A stretch of DNA of 64,000 bases from Tetradesmus obliquus (taxonomy: Eukaryota; Chlorophyta; Chlorophyceae; Sphaeropleales; Scenedesmaceae). The notes under the pieces are model-generated. The model had not been told where the DNA came from, made no database searches, and saw only the letters and a program-made list of their open reading frames with translations. Within the stretch, counting starts at the first letter, position 1. Each line of letters starts with the position of its first letter. The translations under genes were made by a program, and so were the position numbers. Positions 10,024 to 21,800 of the stretch are shown here, in pieces. The stretch lies in NCBI GenBank assembly GCA_030272155.1, contig CP126191.1, forward strand, positions 5,726,501-5,790,500, in the 5' to 3' direction.

Positions 10024-12655
10024 ATGTCGAACCCTGCCTCAACGGTGGAGGAGGCCGAGGCGCTGCTGAACCGTTGCAAGGCACTCAGCCATCGTGTCAG
10101 CATCTATGCCAAGAAGCTGGTTGGGGAGCAGGATGCACTGGCAGTAGAGATCAAGTCGCTGCAGGCCAACCTACAGAGCCTACGCAAGGCCAAGTCTGCA
10201 GTGGAGGACAGGCAGGAGCAGCAGCAGATCAGTGAGCTGCTGTCAGAAGCAGCAGCGACCATCAATGGCGTGGGCCCTGGCGGTGACCTGTGAGCATAGC
10301 GGCAGCATCATGCAGCTGGCAGCTGGCCTGCTCTACTCTCTCGCATCATTATCGATGTAGCCTGGCAGAATGCACTTGTGTGTGTGCCCAGCACGTTTTC
10401 CCTCAGCAGTAAACTAACCAGACTGCTGGTCATGCAGTTGCTGCACCCCAAGCCGCTGCCACCCCGTGTAGGGCAATTGCTGCTTCGTATTGCGCAAGCA
10501 CCTGCTGCTGTTGGCAAGCAGTCACAGCCGCACTCTGTGAGCATCCTCTTCTGCACATGGCACATGCACATTATCGCATCAGTCATCCTGCACACGTTAT
10601 CCTGCATCCTGCATCCTGCAACCCCAACAATGCCGCGCCCCGCAGGCGCCGCCTGTGCAACCCCAAGATGCCGCGGCTGCTGTCGCTGCTGCTGGGCGAC
10701 AAGGTGTCGCTGGTGGCGCTGCGCAAGGACCAGGCGGTGGGCATACGCGAGGAGTACCACGCCTTCCGCAACAGGGCCGTGGGCATCATGGGCACCGTGC
10801 CGCTGCTGCTGTACAGCGGCATGAAGCGCGCAGACCACGTGTCGGTGGAGGGCGGCAAGGACAGCATCAGCCTCACGCCCGCGCTGCTGACTGGTGGGTG
10901 GCTGAGAGGGGAGGGGCAGGAGGCAGCGGAGGAGGGGAGTGGCGGTGACGGGGTGGAAGAGGCTGGGGTGTAGGTGCAGCCAGTGCAGCCGGGCGGGAGG
11001 CGCCCAGCTGTTGTCAGCAGTTGTGTGTGGCGTCTGGGGCTGGCGTGCGCACCAAAGCAGCTGGTTAAGGCAAGCGCCATATGATGAGGGTTGTTACTTT
11101 TGCAGCGTTACTTGAGAAGAACTTGTTGTTGTGGAGATCTGGCAGAGCGATGTCAGTGACGGTCTTCCTTGTGCCCTTTCAAGCCAAGCCAAACTGCTAT
11201 TGGACAGCTGACAGAGCCGCCAGAGCAGGTACTGCTGTCTCCGAAATTACCTGCATGCTCATGTTCTACTCGCTGCTGCTGCTCTGCCACTGGCTGATTG
11301 CCTGCCACCTTGCATGCCTGCTGCCTGATGCGCCCCGCAGGCCTGCAGCTGTACTTTGCGTGGCTGTGCTACTTCTACGTGGCCATGGCGCTGCGCGAGG
11401 CGGTGCTGCTGGTCAACGGCAGTCACATCAAGCCCTGGTGGATCGCGCACCACTGGTGGAGCGCGCTGGGCAGCCTGCTCATGCTGGCGCTGCCCATCAG
11501 CAGCCCCAGTGAGTAAGCCAGGGCAGCGGCAGATTGGCAGCGGCAGAAGGACAGCCACAGCAGCAGCAGAGGCGCAGCCAGTGGGCAAGACAGCATATAT
11601 GAGCTGCATCAGCAGCGCAAAGTGTAGGCCTGCCAGCGGTTATGGTGCACTAGAAACTGTCAACAATCACAGGCTGTGGCTGATGGTCACCGCAGCATGT
11701 CATGCACGCAGCTGAGTGTGTAAGCCATAGCACTGCACTGCATGCCGTGTCTATGGGAATGATTGCTGCGGCCCTGATCATGCTCTGTTGTTGCCGCGCT
11801 GCCGCAGCCGTGTACTACTTTGCGGAGTCGTTCATGCTGTGGAGCACCTTCCAGGCGGGCGTGATGCTGGTGCAGAACCGCTACCAGAAGCGGCGCATGT
11901 ACACGCGCATCGCGCTGGGCAAGAACAGCGCCATGGACGTGGTGTCAGGGGAGAGCAGCGGCAGCGCGGGGCAGCTGCTGCTGCTGTACCCGCTGCTGTT
12001 CAGTGAGTGACAGGGCCGAGTTTGGTGGTGGCAGCTGCTCGTAGTTTTGCCTATTTTGGCTGATGCGCCTGGCGCTTGGCTGTGTGTGCCCAGGATTTGG
12101 TAGCCAGATGTATGGCTGCATGCCTGCTGCAGCTGCAGAGGTGTGGACCTGATCAGCAGGGCAGTTCTGTCATCAGCATCGTAGCTTCGTTGCGCTGTCA
12201 CGTCCTTCCCACCTCCTCCATCTCCAGCACTTTTTTGCCTGCCTGCTTGCGTGCCACCGCACTCACCTGCTGCTGCTTGCACAGCAACCGCCCAGCACTA
12301 ACCTGCCCATCACCCTTGCACGCTGCCTGCGGCCGCTGATACACACAATATGCACACCACTTCGCTCAAATGCTTACCTGCAAACTGCAATCTCGCTTTC
12401 ACCACCGTCTACCTCGCAGTCCTGCAGGGCTGGCAGCTGTGGATCGGCGTGGACCTGGCCATCAAGACGTGGCCCGCGCTGGTCAACCCTGAGGGCTGGC
12501 TGGAGGCGGAGCGCTGCCAGAGCGACCTGCGCGGCATGCGCGGCACCTTCCTGTGCGGGCTCATCTTCGCGTACATGGCGCTGCGCAACAGCTTCGCCAC
12601 GATCGCAACGATCACGGAGAAGCGCCAGACGAGGCTGCAGCAGCGGCGGCAGTGA
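10024..12655 (+). CDS. TMEM120: TMEM120 (TACAN-type) membrane protein
   Basis: Five exons: 10024-10289, 10646-10893, 11341-11508, 11808-12002, 12420-12655; 370 aa with perfect phases, close to human TMEM120A (343 aa). Residues 1-90 are a coiled coil (EQDALAVEIKSLQANLQSLR), as in the family. Then comes the conserved block LSLLLGDKVSLVALRKDQAV, matching the LSLVLGNVNVTLL stretch of animals, followed by EEYHAF. Exon 3 encodes LREAVLLVNGSHIKPWWIAHHWW, split here as LREAVLLVNGSHIK and PWWIAHHWW; the Trp and the two His line up with the coenzyme-A-contacting residues described for TMEM120A. Exon 4 gives NRYQKRRMYTRIALG and exon 5 the last helices. Six transmembrane helices are expected. Animal versions sit in the ER/nuclear envelope and resemble fatty-acid elongases; the exact activity is unsettled. 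Confidence 0.92.
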
Positions 12656-13404
12656 GTTGGGTCTTACAGGCCTGGCTGGGGTGCCCAGGGATTGAGTGAG
12701 AGGCAGCGTGGCTTGTTATCAACTCATGCAATGTGCACATGCGGCTTGTTGCGGATGCATGTAGCATGGATGCAGCGCTACAGGGTTGCTGTGTGTTGTC
12801 TGGTAGGCATACAAGTAGCACATGTGTGTTGCTGAAACGGGTTTGTTGACGTCATTGTGGGATATGGTGTGCATGCCGTGCCGTGCTTCTTCATCCTGAC
12901 TTGCTGCACTGACAACTGACAATAAGCATGGGCGGTAGTTTGATTCAGATGCTGCACTGGTGCCAGGTGTGCGCTGCTTGAATGGTTGACAAGTGGCTTC
13001 AGGCTGTGGTTGTTACATCAACATGATGCTGGCGCTGTGCTGGCATATAGCATCGATGCTGCTGCCAGCAGCATCCCAGTGGGATGAACTGCACGGCTGT
13101 GTGCAGTTCATTGAGACTGTTTAAACACAGGGTCCGTGCTATAATGATGGTGGATCCAAGATGTTGCATAAACAATTTGCTGGTCTCACCCTGAAGCTCA
13201 CTGTCACACTGGCACTGAAGGGTTTCGGGTGCCTGAACCTTTTCCGACCACGCTCGTGGCCGCGTTGCACCGCTACATGGAGCAGAACCACACAAAGAAC
13301 TGCAAATCCTGCCTTTTGTAAGTGTCACCAGCGATGTCGAGGAGCTTGTAACTCGCACCAGTTGATCCAAGCTGCTCCACTCAAAGTTCACACACGTTCC
13401 TTGC
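12656..13404. other. Intergenic region between TMEM120 and NTH genes
   Basis: About 750 bases, holding the TMEM120 3' UTR and the NTH promoter. A minus-strand ORF across 12999-13586 was considered and rejected (no ATG; it overlaps the NTH leader). Nothing else recognised. Confidence 0.45.
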
Positions 13405-15703
13405 ATGCTTCGAGCACGGACCTTCAGGCCACTGCAGTTCATTCTAAGTACGAGATCACATTCAGCGTTCGTAAACCCAGCAAACCGCCGCTTAACATCA
13501 GCTAAGGAGGCAGCTACAGTAGTACAGTGCTGGCCTGCTGCTGCAACTGGCGCAGGACAAACCAACAGCGTGCTCAGAAGCAGCAAAGAACAAATTGCGA
13601 GCTACAACAGGTTTGTATCAGCATCAGCCAGCGCCATGGAGGCAGCAACGCCACCACCTAGCAAGAAGACCAAGAGCATCATCACCACCAGCGCCAATGG
13701 CACGCCGTTGAAAAAGGCAACACCTAAGAAGGCAGCTACTGCTGTAGCAGTCACAACAGAGCTGCAGCAGAAAGCGCAGCGGATAGCGCAGCAGCTGGGC
13801 GAGCTGTACCCGTCACCACCCATTCCATTGGACCACAGCAGCACGTTCCAGCTGCTGGTGGCAGTCATCCTCAGCGCGCAGACAACTGACAAGAAGGTCA
13901 ATGAGGTGCGGCACGAGCAGCAGATGTGAATGCTGCCAGGTGGCAAGGCTTCAACAGGGTTGGGTGCGCGGTGCTGTCATTGGTTCACACGCTACGGTTG
14001 CAAGCGTTGCATGGTGAGCATATGGCTGGCAGCATCCAACGTGATGCAGCAGCAAACACGGACGCATAACAAAACACACAAAGCGCGCGTTCACCACGGT
14101 AATGCAAGTGACACCTTGGCAGGCCTGATAAACTGCACTTGTGCAGCTGCATAAGACGCGTTGGAATGTCACAGCCAGCTGGTGTGTGGTGATGCAGGTG
14201 ACGCCGCACCTGTTCAAGCGTGCACCGGATGCAGCCGCCATGGCGTGCATGGAGGTGGCAGACATCCAGGCCATCATCCAGCCCATCGGCCTGGCACCCA
14301 CCAAGGCCAAGAACCTGTCAAACATGAGCAAGGTGAAACAACTTCTGGCTGTAACAGCAGTACCCTTGCGTCTGTGCTGCTGCAGCTGCAGCACCAGGTG
14401 TTCGAAGGATCCATGCAGCTGCATCCAACCCCAATAGATGCTGTCTAGCAGCTGACAGTGTAGCAGCACCCTGGCCATTGCTCATTATGTGGTGCAAACA
14501 CTACCCCGTGAGGTTGACGTTGCTGCAGCTGCTGATGCTGTTCATGCTGTGCTGCTGCAGCTGCTGCTGGAGCGCCATGGTGGCGAGGTGCCGGGCAGCT
14601 TTGCTGAGCTGGAGGCGCTGCACGGAGTGGGACACAAGACAGCCAGCGTGGTCATGTCGCAGGCCTTTGGGTGCGCAGGGTTCTTTAAGATTACTGGGTA
14701 GTTTCTAGTAAAATGAATTTATGGGGCCCGCTTATCGGGGCACAGCTGCAGCTGGGTGCCAGCCAGTGGTGGTAGGCAGGGAGGGTGCCATGCAGTTGGC
14801 ACTAGTACAAGACAGGGACATGCACTACGTGCTGGTAAGCCCCTTCACAACCCAGGCGCCAACCTTGAATGTGCAGCAGAACCTGCGTTTAACATGCTCA
14901 AGGGGCTCCAGTGGTTGTTCCTGCAACCAGGCTATCACTGGCACGCACCTATGCTGTGCTGCCGCCCTGCCTGCAGGCACCCCGCGTTCCCTGTGGACAC
15001 GCACATCCACCGCCTGGCTGCGCGCTGGGGCCTCAGCAGCGGCAAGAGCGTGGAGCAGACAGAGGCAGACCTCAAGGCGCTGCTGCCGCCCTCAGCCTGG
15101 TGAGCGGCGGCTGGCATGTAGCGTAACCTGCAAAGGCTGCAGCTGCTTTGCTGGGGATGCACTGGTAGTGATCAGCCGGCAGAGTACACCCGCATTGCCA
15201 CCCATCTTATATGCACCAGTTCTTTTGGGGGGGTGGGGGGATGGCAGGGGTTGGCACCAATTCATCCTGAGACTACAAAGTGGTCACTCCCTGTGACTGC
15301 TGTGGCCACTTTGCTTGCGGCATGTGGTAAGACCTGTGTGCTTTTGCTGTGCTGTGTCTGCAGGCGAGATGTGCACCTGCAGATAATTTACTTTGGGCGG
15401 GAGCACTGCCCTGCCAAGCAGCACGACCCAAAGCGTTGCCCAATCTGCAGCTGGGCAGCAACTGGAGCAGCTGGCAGCAGCACCGGCAGCACTGACGACA
15501 TCGCGCCTGCTGCCAGCAAGAAGCCAACAGCAGTAAAGAAGCGCAAAGCAACAGCCGCTGTGGCAGCTGCCACTGCCGATGTTGCTGGCCAGGCAGCAGC
15601 AGTGGCAGTGGTGGTGACAGCAGCTGGCGAAGGTAGCAGCGGTGTGGCAGCAGGCGTTGGGCAGAGCAGCAGAAGGCGGAGTACGCGTGCACGGAAGCAG
15701 TGA
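13405..15703 (+). CDS. NTH1: Endonuclease III (NTH-type DNA glycosylase/AP lyase)
   Basis: Exons: 13405-13905, 14198-14332, 14561-14670, 14977-15099, 15364-15703; 402 aa from ATG 13405 or 325 aa from ATG 13636 in the same frame. The 77-residue extension (MLRARTFRPLQFILSTRSHS...) is rich in Arg/Ser with no acidic residues at first, like an organellar transit peptide; both starts may be used. From ATG 13636: LLVAVILSAQTTDKKVNE, then helix-hairpin-helix LHGVGHKTASVV with the catalytic Lys at 161, and FPVDTHIHR with the catalytic Asp at 179. The 18-residue spacing equals that of E. coli Nth (K120/D138). The iron-sulphur loop reads HCPAKQHDPKRCPICSWA: three Cys, spacing 9 and 2, and no fourth. An Ala/Lys-rich tail of about 75 residues ends in basic RRRSTRARKQ. 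It removes oxidised pyrimidines in base-excision repair. Confidence 0.9.
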
Positions 15704-15762
15704 CGGTGTCAACACCAGCCAGCTGTCATTGGACACAAATTCTTACCATAACAGTCACCACA

Positions 15763-15767
15763 TGTAA
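15763..15767 (+). terminator. TGTAA polyadenylation signal of the NTH gene
   Basis: TGTAA lies 60 bases past the stop codon and about 130 bases before the next gene's ATG. This is the usual chlorophyte signal and a plausible distance. Confidence 0.55.
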
Positions 15768-15895
15768 CTCCTTGCAGCGTGGCCACGCTTAGCTTCACAC
15801 GACGCCGTATATGTCTCAAGATTATTACTATTTGTTGGATTTATTAGGACGTCGTTACGTTGGTCCTCTTACGTGCTTTGGCGCTGCCGACCATC

Positions 15896-17471
15896 ATGGC
15901 AGACGTGCAGCAGCTCATTGAGCTATGCCAGGCCAATCCGGTTCCTGTCGCTGTGGCTGTGGCAGTTGTAATCGTCTCTATCTTGTTGGCACTGCGGGCC
16001 AGCGGAGCAGCAAAGCCGTTCCTGGACCCCCAGCAGTTCAAGCCCCTGTCCCTCATTCGCATTGATCAGCTCACACACAACACCAAGCGCTTTGTGTTCG
16101 CCCTACCTGATCCAAAGATGCGGCTTGGCCTGCCAACAGGGCAGCACATCACTTTCCTGGCCAAGGATGAGGAGGGCAGAGACGTGTACAGGTGACTGCT
16201 GCTGGCTGGCTGCAGTTGCAGCAGTTACACAGCATATCGCACAGGCGTGATTGCATACAGGCCAGCCTTGCCTGTACCTGGCAGCATCAATGATTAGTCA
16301 ACGTGTAGCAGCAGGATTTCAGCCTCATGGCTGTTGAGTCATCTCTCTGCCAGCTTGGTCCTGGTCACATACATGCAGCAGCTTCTTCTTCCGGCAGCCT
16401 TGTTGCCACCAATCATGCATCCACCGCATCCTCCTGCAGGCCGTACACGCCCACAACAGACGATGACACGCTGGGCCGCGTGGAGTTTGTCATCAAGGTG
16501 TACCCCAACGGCAAGATGACGCAGATCATGGACAAGATGGCAGTGGGCGACACCATGCTCATGAAGGGGCCGCGCGGCCGCTTCCAGTACAGCCGCAACA
16601 TGAAGCAGGCCATCGGTGAGCGCAGCAGCAGCAGCAGTAGCAGCTGCAGCAGGATTGCGACGCCGTCGGCACTTTCTAGCAGCAGCAGTCTTCAGCACAA
16701 CCTGGTGCTGCTGCCAGTCAGTCGCAGGACGCAGCCGTGTGATGTGCAGCACAGCTACCAATCCACCCCAAGGCCCTACTTACAGTGCAGTGCATGCCAA
16801 GTGATTTGTTTAACGTGCCATGATGGTGGCTTTGCCGTGCAAACTCCTGCGCCCAACTTGTTATTGCACCTGCCACGCTGCGCCTGCTGCAGGCATGATT
16901 GCTGGCGGCACGGGCGTGACGCCCATGTACCAGGTGGCAGCAGCCATCCTGAAGGACCAGCAGGACACCACGCGCATCAGCCTGCTGTTCGGCAACCTCA
17001 CCGAGGACGACATCTTGATCAGGCAGGAGCTGGACGCGCTGGCTGCAGCGCACCCCAAGCGCTTCAATGTGCACTACGTGCTCAACACGCCGCCAGCCAA
17101 CTGGACAGGTGCGCAGCAGCAGCAGCAGTACAGCATGTGCTGTGTAGTGTCGCTTCGTGTGTAAAGTAGCGGTGTCACAGCAGGAACCTGCAGGGCAGGG
17201 CTTGGCAGCCGTGAAGCTCTGGGCATGTTTGATCGGACGCAGCAGGGAAGCGGACTTAACTTCACACGTTTATGTGTGTTGCTCGCCTGCCAAAACAACT
17301 GCTGCTGCAGGTGGCAGCGGCTTCATCACCAAGGACATGATCAAGCAGCACTTTGCAGCCCCAGGGCCAAACACCATGGTGCTCAGCTGCGGGCCCAAGC
17401 CCATGACTGATGCCATGAAGGGCTACCTGGACAGCATGGGCTACAGCGAGGAGGCACAGTTCCAGTTCTGA
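15896..17471 (+). CDS. CBR1: NADH-cytochrome b5 reductase
   Basis: Four exons: 15896-16191, 16440-16615, 16893-17108, 17311-17471; 282 aa, same size as plant CBR1. A membrane anchor at residues 14-34 ([18 protein letters not shown]) is followed by the FAD domain: [19 protein letters not shown], and RPYTPTT formed across the first junction, which is the flavin-binding R-x-Y-T-P motif. The NAD domain shows [12 protein letters not shown] and CGPKPM, then the C-terminal Phe typical of the family. The enzyme passes electrons from NADH to cytochrome b5 at the ER membrane (or outer mitochondrial membrane) for fatty-acid desaturation and hydroxylation. The ATG is the first in frame and gives the anchor directly. 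A degenerate repeat array derived from the last codons follows the stop. Confidence 0.93.
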
Positions 17472-17950
17472 GGCAGCAGCAGGCTTACGGCGTTTAGTCC
17501 TGAAGCGAGTGCAGTTTTCAGGCGTTGCTGTCCTGGGGCAGGAGCTCCAGTGCTAAAGCAGTCCCAGTTCTGACGCAGCCGCAGTTCCTGTGCCAAGGCA
17601 GCTCCAGTTCTAAAGCAGCCCCAAGTTTGAGCAGCCATCCGCTAGGCTGCTGAGCTCGGAGGCACTGGCAGTTTTGAGGTAGCTCCTGTTCCGACGCGGT
17701 CCCAGTGCTGAGGCACCAGCAGCCGCGCTCGTTCAAATAGTTCAGCAGCAGCAGCCTGTGCTGCAACAGTTGCGTTCAGCATGCACTGGAAAGGCAACGA
17801 AGCTGCAGCGCTGTTGCGAGGGGAGAGCAGCTGCCAGCTGTCCCAGCTGCATTTTGCCAGGGCGCGGCTGCAGCTCCAGGCACACACCCTGCGCGGTCTA
17901 TTTCAGGAATGTCTAGTGGCTGCAAGGTCCAGTTCTGAGTAGCAGCAGAG
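17452..17950 (+). repeat. Degenerate repeats derived from the CBR1 stop region
   Basis: The last coding bases and stop of CBR1 include CAGTTCCAGTTCTGAGGCAG. Related units recur at 17544 (AGCTCCAGTGCTAAAGCAG), 17563-17577, 17600-17618 (AGCTCCAGTTCTAAAGCAG) and 17928-17945 (CCAGTTCTGAGTAGCAG). The 17544 and 17601 copies are 57 bases apart. Unit and spacing are loose. Confidence 0.5.
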
Positions 17951-18837
17951 GGTGTCTATTTCTTGCTTGTGACATAGTGATAACGAGCCACGCTGCAGTA
18001 TAGGCAGTTAGTGTTGATGCTCTGCCAGCTGCTAAGTGACAGCTGCAGCGTTTAGGGCTCGCAAGATGTGGACAGCCAGGACAGATGCAGTGCAACCCAC
18101 GGCTGGGCCTTTTCGCTTGATGGGAGCTGCTTGATGCATGGGCTAGGGTGGTTACTTGCACGGCAACTGTGTTGATGCTGCAGCTACATCCTGAGCAGGC
18201 AGGAAACTAAACTTTGTATGCAGTTTAGTGAGCATGCTAGCTGTGAATTCTGTCTGACTGGGGAATGAACCAGCGCTGTATGGCGTGACCTGCTCTGCGG
18301 CATGCTGCGGGATTTTGCACCATGCCTTGCAGTGAATGGCACACATGTTTGCATTTGTGTGCAGTCTTTGCTCGTGGCGCAGTTTGGTGTGGAGCGAATG
18401 TCTTGTGAGTGGATGCTGGTGGGCTGGCCTTACTGCAGTGTTGCTTTGTCCATGGTTTGTGCTCTGATGGCAAATCACGTGCTGAGGCCTGTTGTTTACC
18501 TGGTGCCCTGAATCAGGCGATTATGAGTTTTGGTCCGTCGGTTTGCTCTACTGGTGATGCGTTGCATCTTGAAAGCGACGTTCCTGTCATTCGGGGCTCT
18601 GCTCAGCAGTGCTGTCATGCCTGCTTAGTCAACGCATGTCACCACGCTCAGACGCGCTGAGAATGCTTGTTTGTGCGACGGTTTGGGTGTTGCAACTTGA
18701 CTGTTGTTGAAGCTGTTGTGCAACGTGCGTATGCGGCGTTGTTGGTGGGCCTTGTCTGCTGTTGTCGACGTCAATAGGCGCGATCCCTGCGTAAACAGCT
18801 CGTACCCGTTTCAAGTGCCGTTCAACAGCTTACAGAC
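17951..18837. other. Intergenic, upstream of CtpA gene
   Basis: About 890 bases of moderately G+C-poor sequence between the CBR1 3' repeats and the CtpA start. It should contain the CtpA promoter and 5' UTR. No RNA gene or ORF could be supported. Confidence 0.4.
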
Positions 18838-21800
18838 ATGCAGTCTGGCCTGCAAGCGCGTTGTCAGCATCAGCCCTACAGTTCGCAGCGCTGCAGCAGA
18901 CAACGCTCTGCTGCTGTGTGCTGCCGTGCAAATGCAAACGAAAGTACATCATCCTTCAGAACAGCAGCAGCACGGCTGTCAGCTGCTGGCCTGGCAGCTG
19001 CGCTGACGATGTCATCATGGCTTGGGGTAGCCAACCCTCCTGCCTTGGCAGGACAGCTATCAGCAGCAGACCAGACCTATGAGCGGGAGATACATAGACT
19101 TGCTAGGCCCAAAAGCCACATACCCAGCTCTGACGAGCAGGCAGCGCTGCAGTAAGTGCTGTTGCTGCTGTCCCTGCTGGCATTTCCCTTGCCAGGGCTG
19201 CAGCGCTAACAATTGTGTTGTGCCGCAGGCTCCTGATGGACCCTGACATGTTCACAGACGATGCTTGGCAGGCAATGATCAAGTGAGTTGACACAGCAGG
19301 AGACATCTGGGCACCTGATGGCTTGCAGGAGCTGAGACAGGTTGTCTCTGTGCATGCTGCCCAAGACAGGCTGTCCCTGCAGCAGCTGCTGCAGCATCGT
19401 TGCTGTGCCTGGCCATTTGGATAATGCCTCTGGAGTGATCTCGCTCCCTTTCGCTCGCGCTGCTACTTGTACTCGCTTGCTTCAGGCTGCAGCGATATGC
19501 GCAGTACCTGGAAACCCTAGCAGATGCGGGTGTGGAGGAGGCGCCTGGCTGCGAGTCCTGCGCAGCCAACCGCATGATGCTGGAGCAGGCCTGGCAGGTG
19601 AGGAGCTTCAGCAAGCTGGCAAGAGCAATGGTCAGGGTGGAGCCCTTGCAATGGGAATATGCCGGAAGCGTTCATGCTCCTTGTGCCCCATCTTCAGCAT
19701 GCAGAGTAGCCTCAGCTGGCCTGACCTTCAGCAGTCACCTTGCTTGCAGGAAACTGCTACACACACAGGCTGCTGTTGTTGCGCTGCTGGTGCGTGCAGA
19801 CCGTCGCGAACGAGTTCTACGACCCTGCGGGCCGCTTCAGCCAGCAGGCGTGGGCGGGGCAGCTGCAGGCGGTGCTGGCGCAGCACGGCGGCGCACTGCA
19901 CAGCAAGGCTGAGGCGTACAGCGCGCTGCGGGAGCTGCTGGGCAGCCTGGGAGACAGGTGCGGCTGGGGCTGTGCGGGTTGGCAGCTGACTGGCATTCAG
20001 GGGCTAGCATGCCTGGCAAGAGTGGCGAGCGATGTGTAGTTTAGGAGTTTTAGCGGCTTTGCGCTGTGCGTCTTGCTGCTGGGATGCTGGCCTGTTTGGT
20101 GCAGGAAATACTGTGGCATGTGCAGCACTGGCAGTGTCCCGAGGATGTACGACAGCAGCCTGCAAGCGAGCACAGTAGGACAGCAGCACCTACCCACTTG
20201 TTGGGTTGCCAGTGATGCATCTTTTTGCAGCAGCTGTCTGTTGTTGTCGCTTACATGTTGTGTTTGCGTGTGAGCTGCTGCAGGTACAGCACCTTCATGG
20301 AGCCGGCAGCGTTTAGGCGGGCGCTTCGGCAGCCGATGCCTGCAGCTGAGCGCGACTACCTGGCAGCACAGTTTGTGGGTGAGCAGCAGCAGCAGCGCTG
20401 CACCTTTATTTTGAAGGCATTAAGTTTGGTTGCAGCTGTGGCTGCTTGCAGCCTTGGTTGGTGCTGGCCTGCAGGCAGTTGCGTGAAGCAGTCACATCTA
20501 GCTATGAAGCAGCACCAGGCGGGAGCGGTGTGCCTGGTGCATGTCTGGATTATTGCAAAGGGCACAAACAGATGATGTGCTTGCGCTGCTGATGCTGGTG
20601 CTGATGCCGCTGATGCTGCTGCAGGTGTTGGCGTGCAGTTAGGTGGTGTGTCGCCGCAGGGTGGCCGGCTAGTGGAGGCTCCCCTGGTGGAGTCACCTGC
20701 AGAAGCTGCAGGCATCCGGCGAGGCGACAGAGTGCTGGAGATAGGTGGGTGCATGTGCACACATTTGAAAGCAGCAGGGGCCAGCAAGCGCAGCGGAACA
20801 GCAGCCAACAGGTGCCTCCTTTGCTGCTGTTATATTGACAGCCTCATGCCAGTGCCCCTGTTGGGTTAGCCTCTGTTGCCTCCTGTCCTCACCATGTTGT
20901 GTGCGTAAAAGCTCGGCTGACACCTCGCCTTGTGTCTCGATCTTTACCTCTCACTGAATACTTACCACCCCATCCTGCCTCATCCTACCTCATTCCACCT
21001 CACGCTGCCGCGCAGAGGGCATCCCAGCTGAGAGCCTCACCCTGGATGAGACCACCACACTGCTCAGGGGGCCCGCAGGCTCCAGCGTGGGCCTCACCGT
21101 GGCGCCACGCGGGCCAGCACAGCAGAGCCCACGGCAGCTGCTGCTGGAGCGGCGGCCGCTGCCGCAGCCGGCGGTCAAGGTGCGCTGCTGTGTGTTTTGC
21201 AGGGCAGGGGTGTGGAGTGTGGTGCCGGCAGGCAGGGTATGGCACGCCGTGCACCAAACAACAGCAGCGGAGGCAGTAGAAACTAGACCCAGCGTATCGC
21301 TGCAAACAGCAGACACACTGGCAAGCAATGCTTGTCCTGCAAGGGGCGTTTCCCCGGATATACAGCGCACCAAATGTGCACCGTGTGGATGTACAGCGCA
21401 TCAAATGTGCACCGCGAACTGCTGCATCACACGTGCCTGTTGTTACTGCCTGCAGGAGGCTCAGCTGCCGCTGCCTGACGGGCGCGTGGTGCAGTACATG
21501 CGCCTGCACTACTTCACACATGAGGCCACCGGCGCGCTTGCGCAGGTGGTGGCGTCAGCAGAGGCAGAGGGGCAGCACGTGGCAGGTTACGTGCTGGACC
21601 TTCGCAACAACCCTGGGGGCGTGTTTGAGGAGGCGGTGGCTATTGCTTCACTGTTCCAGGTGCGGGCGCTGCTGTTGAGGTGATGATAGTGTGCAGTTAG
21701 TGACATGCATTTGGCGATATATGACTCTGGCTGCTTCCAGCCCTGCAGCTGAAGGAGGGGACGTGGGATGATGGCCTGGCATAGGAGCTGTTGGACGTGG

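Noticed and set aside
9620..10069. 149-codon ORF overlapping the start of TMEM120
   Set aside because: It runs through the TMEM120 start in another frame, and its Arg/Cys-rich translation looks like 5' UTR.
12999..13586. Minus-strand 195-codon ORF with a signal-peptide-like start (LLLSTLLVCPAPVAAAG)
   Set aside because: It has no ATG at its start, lies opposite the NTH leader and promoter, and shows no family resemblance or splice context.
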